A stretch of 64,000 bases of DNA from Euryodendron excelsum (lineage: Eukaryota > Streptophyta > Magnoliopsida > Ericales > Pentaphylacaceae), in NCBI GenBank assembly GCA_033060915.1, contig CM065390.1, positions 16,173,001 to 16,237,000 of the forward strand. The letters run 5' to 3'. Shown here piece by piece: positions 1 through 9,899 of this stretch. The position numbers and the translations under genes were made by a program. The notes under the pieces are model-generated. The model saw nothing but the letters and a program-made list of their open reading frames with translations. It did no database searches and was not told the DNA's origin. Position 1 is the first letter of the stretch. Every line of letters begins with the position of its first letter.

Positions 1-761
1 CCAGAATAACCCCCAAATGGAGAGGCACAATTCCCACCTAATGCATTCCATCCAGAGGGTGATTCAGGTCCACCACCAATACCCCTCTTCGCCCGGCGAA
101 TTCCCACACAAAGATCCCCATTACCAGCTCTCAAGAAAACAATTGAATCCCCGGCAACAAGTTTCTTCTGATTCACAAAATTGCTCCAACCCGTGGTCAG
201 AAGATGACGGCGTGGAGTCCCTCTATAAATATGCCTAAATTTCCACATCTCTCCATGAACATCCTTTGCAAGGATTGTCTGAACCGGAGGTTCAGCTGAG
301 TAATCCAACCGAGGAAAGATCGTCTCTGCACAGTATCGGGGAACAGAGAAACCTCCACCATTATTAGCATCAGACTGCGTCAAAGTCTTTGCAAAAGATG
401 CAGGTTTCTCTTGGCTCTCAGTTTTATCAATTCCCAAGAACCCATCATCATCATCAAAATCCCAGTCATTATTTCTCAATGGGTTCAATCTCAGCTTCGC
501 ATAAACCTCGTCAGTCTCAGTATCAGCCAAAAACTTGATACCCGATACTCTGCAGAGGACTAGTGCGGGAACTCTCGGAAAATTCCCAAAATCAACTTTC
601 TCATGGGCATGTTCAGAGTGTCCTTGAGGGAAATAGAAGACCTTTGAGTTCACCGGCGGCATCTGCACCATCCCACCGGCGCAGGCATGCCATAATTGAG
701 AATCCAAGCTCTTCTCCACTTCATTCATTTGCTTGTTCACCGAGTTCATGACAGTAATCAT
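1..761 (-). CDS. ARF16: Auxin response factor, class C (ARF10/ARF16 type), 5' part only
   Basis: Nuclear transcription factor that binds auxin response elements; class-C ARFs (ARF10/16/17) act mainly as repressors. The frame is open from the ATG at 761-759 to the window edge, giving about 253 residues. After the start MITVMNSV come QLWHACAGGMVQMPP (residues 22-36), FYFPQGHSEHA (42-52) and a plant B3 DNA-binding domain from about residue 120, with SFAKTLTQSDANNGGGFSVP, then GTPRRHLLTTGWSNFVNQKK, then GDLCVGIRRAKRG. The start was chosen because an in-frame TAA lies two codons upstream and because ARF16 proteins begin MIxVMN; the ATG at 749 is an internal alternative. The rest of the protein (ARF domain, miR160 target site and C-terminal PB1 region in this class) should lie left of the window. 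No intron interrupts the visible part. Family assignment is certain; ARF16 versus ARF10 is likely but inferred from the N-terminus. Confidence 0.97.
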   Translation of the reverse strand, partial: MITVMNSVNKQMNEVEKSLDSQLWHACAGGMVQMPPVNSKVFYFPQGHSEHAHEKVDFGNFPRVPALVLCRVSGIKFLADTETDEVYAKLRLNPLRNNDWDFDDDDGFLGIDKTESQEKPASFAKTLTQSDANNGGGFSVPRYCAETIFPRLDYSAEPPVQTILAKDVHGEMWKFRHIYRGTPRRHLLTTGWSNFVNQKKLVAGDSIVFLRAGNGDLCVGIRRAKRGIGGGPESPSGWNALGGNCASPFGGYS

Positions 762-821
762 AGCAATTTATGCTTTCCAAGAATATAAAAATTCCTCTTT
801 GCTTGGTAGATTCAGTAAATG

Positions 822-1062
822 CTGTAACCATAAATAAGACCACACATAAATAAGACCACACAAACTTTAGCCAAATAAGAAAGGAGGAAGAAAAAACAAA
901 AAAGCCACGTTTGGTTGCCGAGAAAAATGCTTTTTTCTGAGATTTTATATACCGATGAAACAGGAAACCCAATATCTTTCACCTTTGTTCCTTTTGTTTT
1001 CCTCCGTTTTCTCGGATGGATAATTAAGGGGAAATAAGTGTAAAGGTAAAGATCAATAGTAC
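822..1062 (-). other. Probable 5' UTR intron of the ARF gene
   Basis: Reading the minus strand, a donor-like CTGAG|GTACTA falls at 1063/1062 and a pyrimidine-rich acceptor TTATGGTTACAG at 822, leaving about 60 nt of untranslated exon before the start codon at 761. The 241-nt interval is T-rich on the minus strand and has no coding character. This is inferred from splice consensus only, without transcript support. Confidence 0.55.
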
Positions 1063-1538
1063 CTCAGTAGCAGAGCTGAAGAGAACGAACAAGAAGAAAT
1101 CAAAGGAAACAACGCATATGAGCCTTAGCCTTCGTATTGACGTATAAGCAGATGTCCCGAAGCTTAGGCTCCACTGGATCCCCAAATCGATCGTGTATCT
1201 GCAAGTTTCTCCCTCTATCTCTCTCCAAAACTCTAGAGGTTCGCTCTGATCTACAAAAATGGAACCCAAAAGGCCTGTGTTTGATGTCGTTTTGTAGTTG
1301 TGAAAATCAGAAGTTTTGGAGAGAGAGAGAGAGAGAGGCGAGGAGTTGATGATTCTAGTAGAGACGAGTAGTGGGTCTGTGAGGGACTTTTTAAGGCGAG
1401 AGCGGGTGAGAGTGAGACCACACACCGCGTGTATGCATAGTCTCACACACACTGAAGCTTCGTTGCCGACCAGACGGTTGGCACACACAGAGAAAGAGAG
1501 AGAGATTTGACAGAAAATTCCAAAATGAGTTTTGGGTT

Positions 1539-1575
<37 letters not shown>

Positions 1576-1700
1576 TTTGTGGAAGTGGCTGTTTCGATGG
1601 TTTTGTACAGCAAGACTCCAAACACCAAACAGCCCTGTGAGATCTCTCTCTCTCTCTATCTCTCTACATTCAGATCTGAATCTCGCACATTAGTAGAACC
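1063..1700 (-). promoter_or_regulatory. ARF gene leader and proximal promoter with GA/CT tracts
   Basis: The stretch upstream of the putative 5' UTR intron holds three (GA)n/(CT)n tracts: 1320-1338, 1541-1573 and 1645-1668. On the transcribed strand two are pyrimidine patches, common around plant transcription starts, and GA repeats are known binding sites for BPC/GAGA-binding factors. No clear TATA box was fixed, so the transcription start is not placed. Short open frames here are low-complexity products of the dinucleotide repeats. Confidence 0.5.
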
Positions 1701-2207
1701 AACCCCACCCTAGTGCAAGGCGCGTTCTACACACATCTCTTCCTATGCCCCCTGCCCACTTTAAGGTCCAATATATGCTTATAATATTTACATGTATACA
1801 AACATTTGTATGTATGTATTTCAAATGAAATGGACTACACAATGCTAATCAAAGTGGCCCATTTCATAAATTATTCCTACTGTATATACTGACCTTTTAT
1901 TGATTTCTTTATTTATTTTGTTGCAAAGGAAAGAAAAATAGAGCTTATGAACTACCGCCCACACTCAAAACAGACACCCATGATGACATGTGTCATTAAC
2001 AAGTGGTTCAACTATGAAAAGAGGAGAGATAGGATCTCTAAGTAAACACCATGGAGGTTCCTTGACCTTCATCCCCTAGAATCAGAGAGTTAAGGTGCTT
2101 TTCCATTACCGGAGATAGACTTTTTACCTACGCTCTATGGCTTTGCTAGTTACCTTTTATTGTAACTTGAAACTCCTAAGCATTACTAAATCAATGAGCA
2201 AGTGATA

Positions 2208-2244
<37 letters not shown>

Positions 2245-3184
2245 TGATTGTAATAAATGATTACAAAATGTTGGCTTATCATTAGGTGATATGTCTGTTT
2301 AATTAAAACTTTTCAAGTATATCAAAGGAAACCAGTGCCAAATTGTCAGCATATATACATAACTTACAAAAGAATGCTTTACCTAACCCTAACCAAAACC
2401 AATGTATGAAAAGCTACACGAACGAGGGCATGCATGGTGACCTGTATATGTTAATTGTCACACATCAAGAGGGTTTCATAACAACATCATGAAACACTTT
2501 TCGTAAAATTCATTTAAATAACCAAAAAAAATAAAAAAAAAATACTTCACTCTTATACGTACATCAATCATGTATGTTTAAAACTTGAATTTGTTAAAAA
2601 TAAAAAATAAAAAAGAAACTGAATTGACATATGCATATATTTTTTTTAAGAATTACCAATCAAAGAATATAATTTTTTTTGACAAATACCTATTCATTTT
2701 TTTATTATTTTTCTTTCCCTTAATAAATTATAGATCTAAACATAACATTAACACTTTGGTATGTACTTAAGATCATTTTTTGATTTTAGTGAAAGAAAGG
2801 TAAATTCTATTTATTAACGGCTAATAATGTTATCTTCATGGACAACCTTTATTTATTTGCATTAAAAAATTGTTAGAAATTTTTTTAAAAAATCAACCCA
2901 AAATTTCCCAACAAATTCTGATAACATTGTGGCTTCCACACAATATGAGAGCTAGTGGGCATGATTTCCTCACAATCATAATAAGACCTTCATTCATTCT
3001 TAATTTACATAGGCAGAGAATTTATTTAACATTATAATAATAGTAGATCATATTTGGTGTTTATTAAAATATTACCGGACCATTAACCTTTCATTCTTGT
3101 CTTCATATCGCGATATCATCACAATATCTCGCGAGTCCCATCCCATGCACGTAACTTTCAGACTGCTCTGAAATCAAAGCAATC

Positions 3185-3315
3185 GTTAACCACAAAGATT
3201 TAACCGCGGTTAAAAAAGTGTGGCTCTTTGACTCTTGTTCTTGTCTGAGACCCAACTTTTCAGCTAATTAGAGTTAACTAACCCTGGTTACTAGGGGTCT
3301 GATTAACCACGGTCA
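3185..3315. promoter_or_regulatory. Cluster of GGTTAA/TTAACC motifs with a 16-bp palindrome
   Basis: TTTAACCGCGGTTAAA at 3199-3214 is a perfect palindrome. Within about 120 bp are further GTTAAC, TAACC and GGTTA motifs around 3185-3190, 3270-3295 and 3302-3315. GGTTAA is the core bound by plant trihelix GT factors. The position is about 2.4 kb upstream of the ARF start codon. A regulatory role is inference. Confidence 0.35.
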
Positions 3316-3589
3316 ACCTTGTCTCTTTACAGTCCCTTTAAAACTTGAGAAAGAAAATGAAAGAGAAGGAAAAATAAAAAAAATTTTTTTTTTTGAAATC
3401 AATTTCTCTCTTTCCGTCTTCTTTTTTTTTTTTTTCACTTTACTATTTTTTTACAAAATTAAATAAAATAATAATAAACAGTATTTTTCTCAAGTTGGGC
3501 CGGTAGTCACTGGCTGTTGTGATCTGTTCCCCATTTTTTGGACCAGATTCAATCGCAGTAATTATAGGTAGGAACAAGGGCAAATCTGT

Positions 3590-4770
3590 AAAAATGACAA
3601 TTTGAACCTTTGCCTATTGAACATAGTGGAATGACAAACTTACCCTCCCAGGATTAGAGAATGGTTTAAGAATTTTTTTTGATTAGTTAATTCAGCCATG
3701 CTTCTAGCCTAGTTCTAGGGTCCCCATCTTAGGAGGGACCTTGTATTAATCCAGTGTTTGGGAGACGGGAGGAATGAGGCAAATATGTAAAAGCAACGAT
3801 TTTTTTTTTTCATTGAAAGGAATTATATGGAGGGCTAAAGTCGGAAAAAGAATCTTGAGGGTGAGGATTCAAACTCTGAAATTTAGCCAAATGAGCTAGT
3901 CCCAGCTGGTTAAAAAAAAATAATATGAACTCTGTTTGTTAAAAATAACAATTTGAACTAGTTACTTTCTAATTTATAAACGCTGTCTGATTGCGGGATA
4001 AGCATTGAAGGATTAGACATAGCATCCCATGGACCCACAAATCTCTCGTTTGGCAAAAAAGTGGTAGGGGATTACATCTCCAGATCAGAGATGCAATCCT
4101 CCCAAATATAAGATGTGTAATACCATAGAGGGGTGATATTACACATCCCATGACTAAGAATAAGTTATGAAGAGTCCCTTATATTAATCCTTTGTAATTA
4201 TGTATTTATAGTTTATATTAATATATTACATTACATATTATAATATATGTTGCATAATTATGTTAATATTATGTTAGCACCGTATCGAATATGATATTAT
4301 TTATCATAATCCTTATCCCCACCTCAATCAAATACAAGATGATTAATCTCTCATCATATTACGGTATTACTTATTCTCATCATCCCCTTCTTAAAAACAT
4401 AAAATTACTTATTCTCCATAATTTTATCTTGTAAACAAATATGACCTGAAATGACAAACTTGCCCTCCTAGGATTACGGAATGGTTTAAGAAATTTTTTT
4501 TGGTTAGTTAATCGAGACAAACTTCCAGGATCCCCTTCTTAGGAGGGACCTTATATTAAACTAGTGTTTGGGAGATGGGAGAAAATGGGAGCAAATCTGG
4601 GAAAGCAACAATTTGACCCTTTTGCCTTTTGAACAAGTGGAATGACAAATTTACCCTCTTAGGATTAGAGAATGATTTAAGAATTTTTTTTGATTAGTTA
4701 ATTGAGCCAAACTTCTAGGGTCCCAATCTTAGCAGGGACTTTATTAAAATCGTGTTTGGGAGATTAAATC
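3590..4770 (+). repeat. Diverged approximately 150-190 bp direct repeat, three copies, one pair split by an insertion
   Basis: Copies begin near 3630, 4449 and 4640. Each contains, in order, a GACAAA-TT(A/G)CCCTC segment, AGGATTA(G/C)(A/G)GAATG, TTTAAGAA followed by a T run, TTAGTTAAT, CTTCTAGG-like and CTTAG(G/C)AGGGAC blocks, and GTGTTTGGGAGA. Copies 2 and 3 are nearly adjacent (period about 190 bp). Copies 1 and 2 are separated by about 650 bp of different AT-rich DNA that includes a small hairpin, so an original tandem array may have been split by an insertion. Confidence 0.6.
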
Positions 4771-4965
4771 AAGACACTGACTTTGGATTACTGAATAAAC
4801 TTTAGGTAAGGAGACGACGACATTAAGGCTAGGAACGAGCTAACTTGACAATAATACAGAATGTATGGAAGCGCCACAGTATTCGGCAACTGATTATGAC
4901 CCAGTCGAGCAAGGACATATATACATTTTCACATACCGTCAAATTTTGAGATAAAAAAACATAAT

Positions 4966-5129
4966 AGTTTAATTTTGATGCATTATTAGTGTAAAATTTT
5001 TTTACATAAGCATGCATTAAAATACGATACGTGTCCATAGCTATTGCATGTTTATATTGTACTTAATTTATGAAGTACACGTGTCGCATTTTTTATTCGT
5101 GCTTACTGACAGCGCATCAAAATTAAACT
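4966..5129. mobile_element. Small MITE with 16-bp perfect terminal inverted repeats
   Basis: AGTTTAATTTTGATGC at 4966-4981 is exactly the reverse complement of 5114-5129. Similarity continues inward on both arms (AAGCA, then an A-rich stretch, then ACGTGT), but the right arm lacks the run of T found on the left. The same terminal family occurs at 26064-26247. At 164 bp and without coding capacity it is non-autonomous. No clean target duplication was seen for this copy. Confidence 0.6.
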
Positions 5130-5998
5130 TAAAAAAAAAAAAGTAAATAGTGAGACGAAAAGAATGATCATAAGATCCCCGCCAATGATTTAAGACTTAA
5201 TTGATTTTAAATAGCCGATTGGATTTTTTAGTTTGACAAATAACTTAATTTAGTTAAAGCTCGTTACCAATTTTGGGTGACGTGGTAATCTGGATTAGTT
5301 TTCAACGGCATTACAAGTTCGCTAAAGTTTAGCACAACCAACAATATTAGTTTTAACCCTTAAGAGAATCCAATGATAGGTTTCTATCTTTGCTGTGAAA
5401 AATATAATTAAAGATTAAAGACAAATTATGGCAAGTCAAAAATGTTAACATAATAAAAAATTTTAAAATTGTCTTATAACTCACGTAATTTTATTTGGAA
5501 AAACACACTAAATTTTAATAATAATAAAATATCGTAGTTAAGTAGTTATCACGCAGAGATGAAATGTATATTCAAATTTCAAGAGCTTAACTACGTACCT
5601 TTATATGCATATATAATATTTCATGCATAATTATCTACATTTATTAATACAATCCTCTGTGTGTGGACTAGTAGACTTAGTACAATATTTTGTTTAAGAA
5701 GATTGGTTGATTAATTATATTGATATTGACCCTAAACCAATCTTTGAAGGAGCTAGCTAGCAGAATTCCTAAGAATAATTTGATTTCATTTTCCATAGCA
5801 TGAGAGGAGCTTATTCCTTAGCATGAAATTTAAAAAAAAAATACTTCTTTTTTAATCTTCTGGGTATTTAGAAATTGTGCCGTTATGATTTTCAAATGCT
5901 AAGGACTTGAGCTTGTAATCGCTGTATTCCACAACCAAATGACCTGTGCCTAACATCCATAGAAAATTGTTCCAACTATGTGCTTTCCACAAGACTTT

Positions 5999-6034
<36 letters not shown>

Positions 6035-6319
6035 ATTTCAAAACACCTAGACCAGACATCTTTGAGCAACAAATGATCTTAAATTGATGGAACAGTAACA
6101 ATTGGAGAAGGGAAGAAAAACATAGATGGTGACATGGACATCAATCCCATTTTTCTGTACCTCTTCTCTCCAACAAACTTTACAAAAATTGACCTAAAAA
6201 TTAATTTCAAAGTGACCCTTAATCAATGTAGGTGGGCAAGTCTCCAACCTTGCATTTGCTTAGTCTATACACTCCAACCCCACTAACCCCCACCCAACCT
6301 TATTACATATATGACGTTT

Positions 6320-6625
6320 ATTGGAAAGGCTCATGTTCGGCTCGTTGAAAAATTATTAAAGATTAGCTCATTAGGTAAACAAATCGAGCTTGAACACATA
6401 TTAAAGTTAGTTAATTCTGAGCTCAGTTCAAAATCAACTCGATAAGTTAATGTATATGCACGAAAAAAACCAAGCAACTTGAACTCGGTTTATGATTGGC
6501 TCAATGAAAACTCACCTGAATTGTTTTGAAAGACAAACAAGTAAATATTGAACAAATTTTTAAGCTCTATAAGTTGTCAAGAGACACTTAAACAGTCTAT
6601 TACTTGGCTCAATTTATTTACAACC
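6320..6625. repeat. Diverged dispersed repeat rich in GGCTCG / GAGCTTGAACA motifs
   Basis: This stretch repeats motifs such as GGCTCGTTGA, AAACAAATCGAGCTTGAACA, GATTGGCTC and a terminal TTTACAACCCTAG. The same order of motifs recurs at 43095-43435 in diverged form. It looks like an old dispersed non-coding repeat; the transposon class cannot be told by eye. Confidence 0.45.
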
Positions 6626-6630
6626 CTAGT

Positions 6631-6662
<32 letters not shown>

Positions 6663-7611
6663 CGTGTAAATAATCAATTGCTATTCATATACTCAAATTA
6701 TACATACAGCACTTCCAAGCATGTTATAGCTCAATTATTTTGCTTTGTATGCAGCCAATGTTATGGTTGAGGCCCCTATGCAACTTGGACATCTCAACAA
6801 CTTTGTAATGGAAAAGGCTAACTTCACTACCTAACCATCTCTTTCCATCAAAGTATTTTTCATTTGAAGGATATCAATTGCATAATTCTAACACCACAAA
6901 TATGAAAAAAATTCTATCCCCACAAATTAAATGGAAGTAAATGAAAGAGGCTTTGGACCTCTATAATTTTGAAGGTATTAAAGTAAGTTTGGTGTCATTG
7001 TCCTTCTTGTTATTATTGTTTTCCTTATTCGTAATTCAAAGGTCCATCATATATTAATGCTTGTGCCCCACTCTGAGGTTGAGCTTGCAACATTCGTATA
7101 TTTATACTTTGACATATGTAAATTCCTTGGACCACTAGTCTTAAATATAATGAACAAACTTTTCTGCTTTTTTTATTTATTTTTAATTTAGTAAGTTAAC
7201 TAGATGTGAAATATGGATGAAATACGACATGTAAGCGCAAAAAATTGAACACGAATTTCGATATATAAAAAAAAGAAAAAAAAAAGGGAAAGAGTTGAAC
7301 CATTATTGAGGACAGGTTAAAAAATGTGGACTATTCAATCATTTTCTTGAGGTCCTATAATTTAATTCACCTTTGGAAAGTCAGATGGCATTCATGAAAC
7401 TTGGATTGAGAACCCAGAACATAGGGAAAAAAACAAAAGGTTAAACAAGTTAACCAAAAAGTTAAACAGAGAGTTAAAATGTTAAAATGCCGAATTTTAG
7501 CCATGGGTGACATCTATTTTGGCTACAAAACAAAAACTGTCAATAAGTTTACGACAATGCACATATATAGGATCAATAGTAATACCACAACCTCCACAAA
7601 ATATGTATATA

Positions 7612-8105
7612 TGTCAAAATAATGAGATCTAATACAATAAGATCGAGCCTATCTAAGAGCATGCTGTTGACTTTGGTCACGAGGGGCTCAAACTCACCAG
7701 TACCTAGATGAAGGCCCCAACAGTGATAAAATTAGTCCAGATCCAGCAAGGATCAAAGTCGGTGGAGCATATGCAGGTCCATTCCTAAAAGGACTAGGAT
7801 ACTAAACAAATATCCAAAAGTAATTGACTCCTAAGAAGAGACAAAATACAATTCCTTGTGAGATTATGGCATTCCGAACACTATAAATACCATATCCCAT
7901 TAAGGTGTAAGGTACGTTCACTTGAGTTCTAGCTCTCTATATTTTATTCGATTAATTATGATTAAGCTTGCTAACTTAATCATCGGAGTGCCTTCGGCTC
8001 AAAGAGGGTCGAGTCATTCTCGTTGTCTTCTTCTCTTGCAGATTATTCGTGCTCGTCGATTTGGTTTGAGAGTTCAACCAGGTCATCCTAAAAATTTCAT
8101 CTACA
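7612..8105 (+). repeat. 5' LTR of element 1
   Basis: Aligns along its whole length to 15332-15829. It starts TGTCAAAATAATGAG (the 3' copy starts TGTGGGTCAAAATAATAAG) and ends CTACA. A likely promoter TATA is CACTATAAATACC near 7880, followed about 30 nt later by GGTGTAAGG. The copies differ at roughly 66 sites by eye count, mostly transitions. Confidence 0.9.
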
Positions 8106-8127
8106 ATTGGCATCGTTTGTGGGAAGG
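8106..8127 (+). other. Primer binding region of element 1
   Basis: Directly after the LTR, ATTGGCATCGTTTGTGGGAA matches the position and form of the tRNA primer binding site of plant Tat-type gypsy elements (usual form TGGCGCCGTCTGTGGGAA), with transition changes. Element 2 keeps a form closer to the usual one, GCGCCGTCTGTGGGAA. Confidence 0.65.
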
Positions 8128-8139
8128 TCTACACAACGA

Positions 8140-9880
8140 TGAGTACCAACTCTCTCGGAAGAGGAGTCGATCCCATCAACAGGGAGCTAGAAGACAGCCA
8201 TGACGTACGTAGTCATGATGACACTTACTATTCAAGTCGTCATGATAATGATTTGGTGCGAACTCCGAGAGATCGTTTTATTAGGTCGAAGATACAAGTC
8301 CCTAGAGACAACTAGCGGGAAGGATATGAGGGTTTAGGATGGGCTTCACAATATGCTAGAAATCCGAACAGCCGAAGGAACTATCGTAGAAATCTGAATC
8401 CATCACCTTCCAGTGGTTGCATACCCAACAATCTGTCACTTAAAGCAACTAAACGAGCACTTTGACAACGGGACGAAAAGATCGCCCACCTCAGATTAAC
8501 GATTGAAGCCATGGGGGAAGCAATTGCCAAAAGAAATGGATGATTACCAGACAGATCCCCAGATCAGGGATAGAGAAGGATGATAACTTTAGGAAACACA
8601 AGTCCCCTTACTGCACGCTTAACGGGGAAGTATACTTCCAGTACTGGGCACTACACAGGCTGACGAGAAGATCGGCAACCTCAAAGAAATTGAACACTTG
8701 CAAAAGGTCTGGTATAGGTTGAACCACAGCAGCAGGATTGGGACAAGTGGTTGAACGATCGACTTAATAATAGGGATAAGCACGATAAGGAACGGACAAC
8801 CCAGGATATAGCTAAAATAGCCCCTGACCAGATTGCTTCCACCCCATTCACAGAAGAGATTGAGACCCGCCGACCTCCCAGGAAATTCATCCCACCAAAA
8901 TTTACTCCTTATGTTGGAAAGACGGATCCCATTACCCATGTTCGGTATTACAAACAAATGATGGCACTATGGAGTGAGGACGATTCATTTATGTGTCGAG
9001 TTTTTCCTTCACACTTAGGAGAGGTGGCCCTATGATGGTTCGACAAGCTACAGTCCAGATCAGTGTCAAGTTGGAGACTACTTGCCGAGCTATTTACTGA
9101 TCGGTTCATAGCAAATACCAATCAGCCTAAGAAGGTGGACTACTTGTTGATTATATAGAAGAAAGATGATGAGGGATAATGTGCATATGCAAGGAGTTAC
9201 TGGGAGGTTTATAATGAAATAGAGGATTGCAACGAGCAACTGGCTATTGCACAGTTTAAGATCGGTCTTCCCAGGGAACACTGACTGAGGTAATCCCTCA
9301 TGAAGAAACTAGTCACCCAGATATAGGACTTGATGCTAAGGATTGAATAGTATGCACAGGTAAAAGAAGATGTAGCACAACCGATACAGGAGAAGATCGG
9401 TGAGAAAACCAAGAAGAAAGATAGGCGTGAAAATAAGAAGCCCAGACGTGAGGAGAATAACAATAATCGGGGCAAAAAGATGATAGAAGGGGCTAACACA
9501 GTATTTAAGGACCTAATTTACAAGATTTTGCCCCAAATACAAGACAAGTCTTTCTTCAAGTGGCCACTAAAGTTAGGAGGAGACCCCACCACCTGAGACC
9601 AGAGAAAGTTCTGTTCTTACCACAAGGAAAAGGGGCATCAGATGAAGAATTGCAGAAATCTTAAGAACCACTTGGAGGAATTAGCAAAGGCAGGACATTT
9701 TGACCAATACATCAATCGGGAGAAGACGAAGTGGGAGATAGAGTAGACAAAGCAGGAAGCCATTCCGCAGAAGGAAGTCAGAACAGAACTTGCTCGGGTG
9801 ATCAATGTCCTCCATGGGTCGGCAGAATTAGCAACAGTAAACCCTCACAGATACTGAGCAGAGATCTAAAAAGTAGCACA
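8140..9880 (+). pseudogene. Retrotransposon gag remnant (element 1)
   Basis: Capsid-like protein that would package element RNA. The longest clean piece is 8751-9035, containing PPRKFIPPKFTPYVGKTDP and a gag-core FMCRVFPSHLG. The frame then continues through repeated stops, with recognisable WFDKLQSRSVSSWRLLAELF, a long Lys/Arg/Glu-rich stretch near 9360-9480 and a zinc-knuckle-like FCSYHKEKGHQMKNCRNLK at 9609-9662. The stop at 9033 is TGA where family members usually carry Arg, and several later stops are TAG/TAA at Gln positions, all consistent with C-to-T change. No function is expected. Confidence 0.85.
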
Positions 9881-9899
9881 CATTAGGGAGGTAATGTAG

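Larger units (their letters stand above)
1701..7611. other. AT-rich intergenic DNA, no gene seen
   Basis: No open frame shows a recognisable domain or codon pattern. The interval contains simple tracts ((CT)n then (TA)n at 2211-2243, (CT)n at 6003-6030, (TA)n at 6631-6655), poly-A/T runs, a GGTTAA-type motif cluster near 3200, a diverged three-copy repeat at 3590-4770, an 11-bp-stem hairpin at 4112-4147, a small MITE at 4966-5129 and a dispersed repeat at 6320-6625. The part next to 1700 is presumably distal ARF promoter. Confidence 0.7.

Noticed and set aside
1391..1713. Several overlapping short frames rich in Ser-Leu or Arg-Glu
   Set aside because: Products of CT/GA dinucleotide repeats read in different frames.
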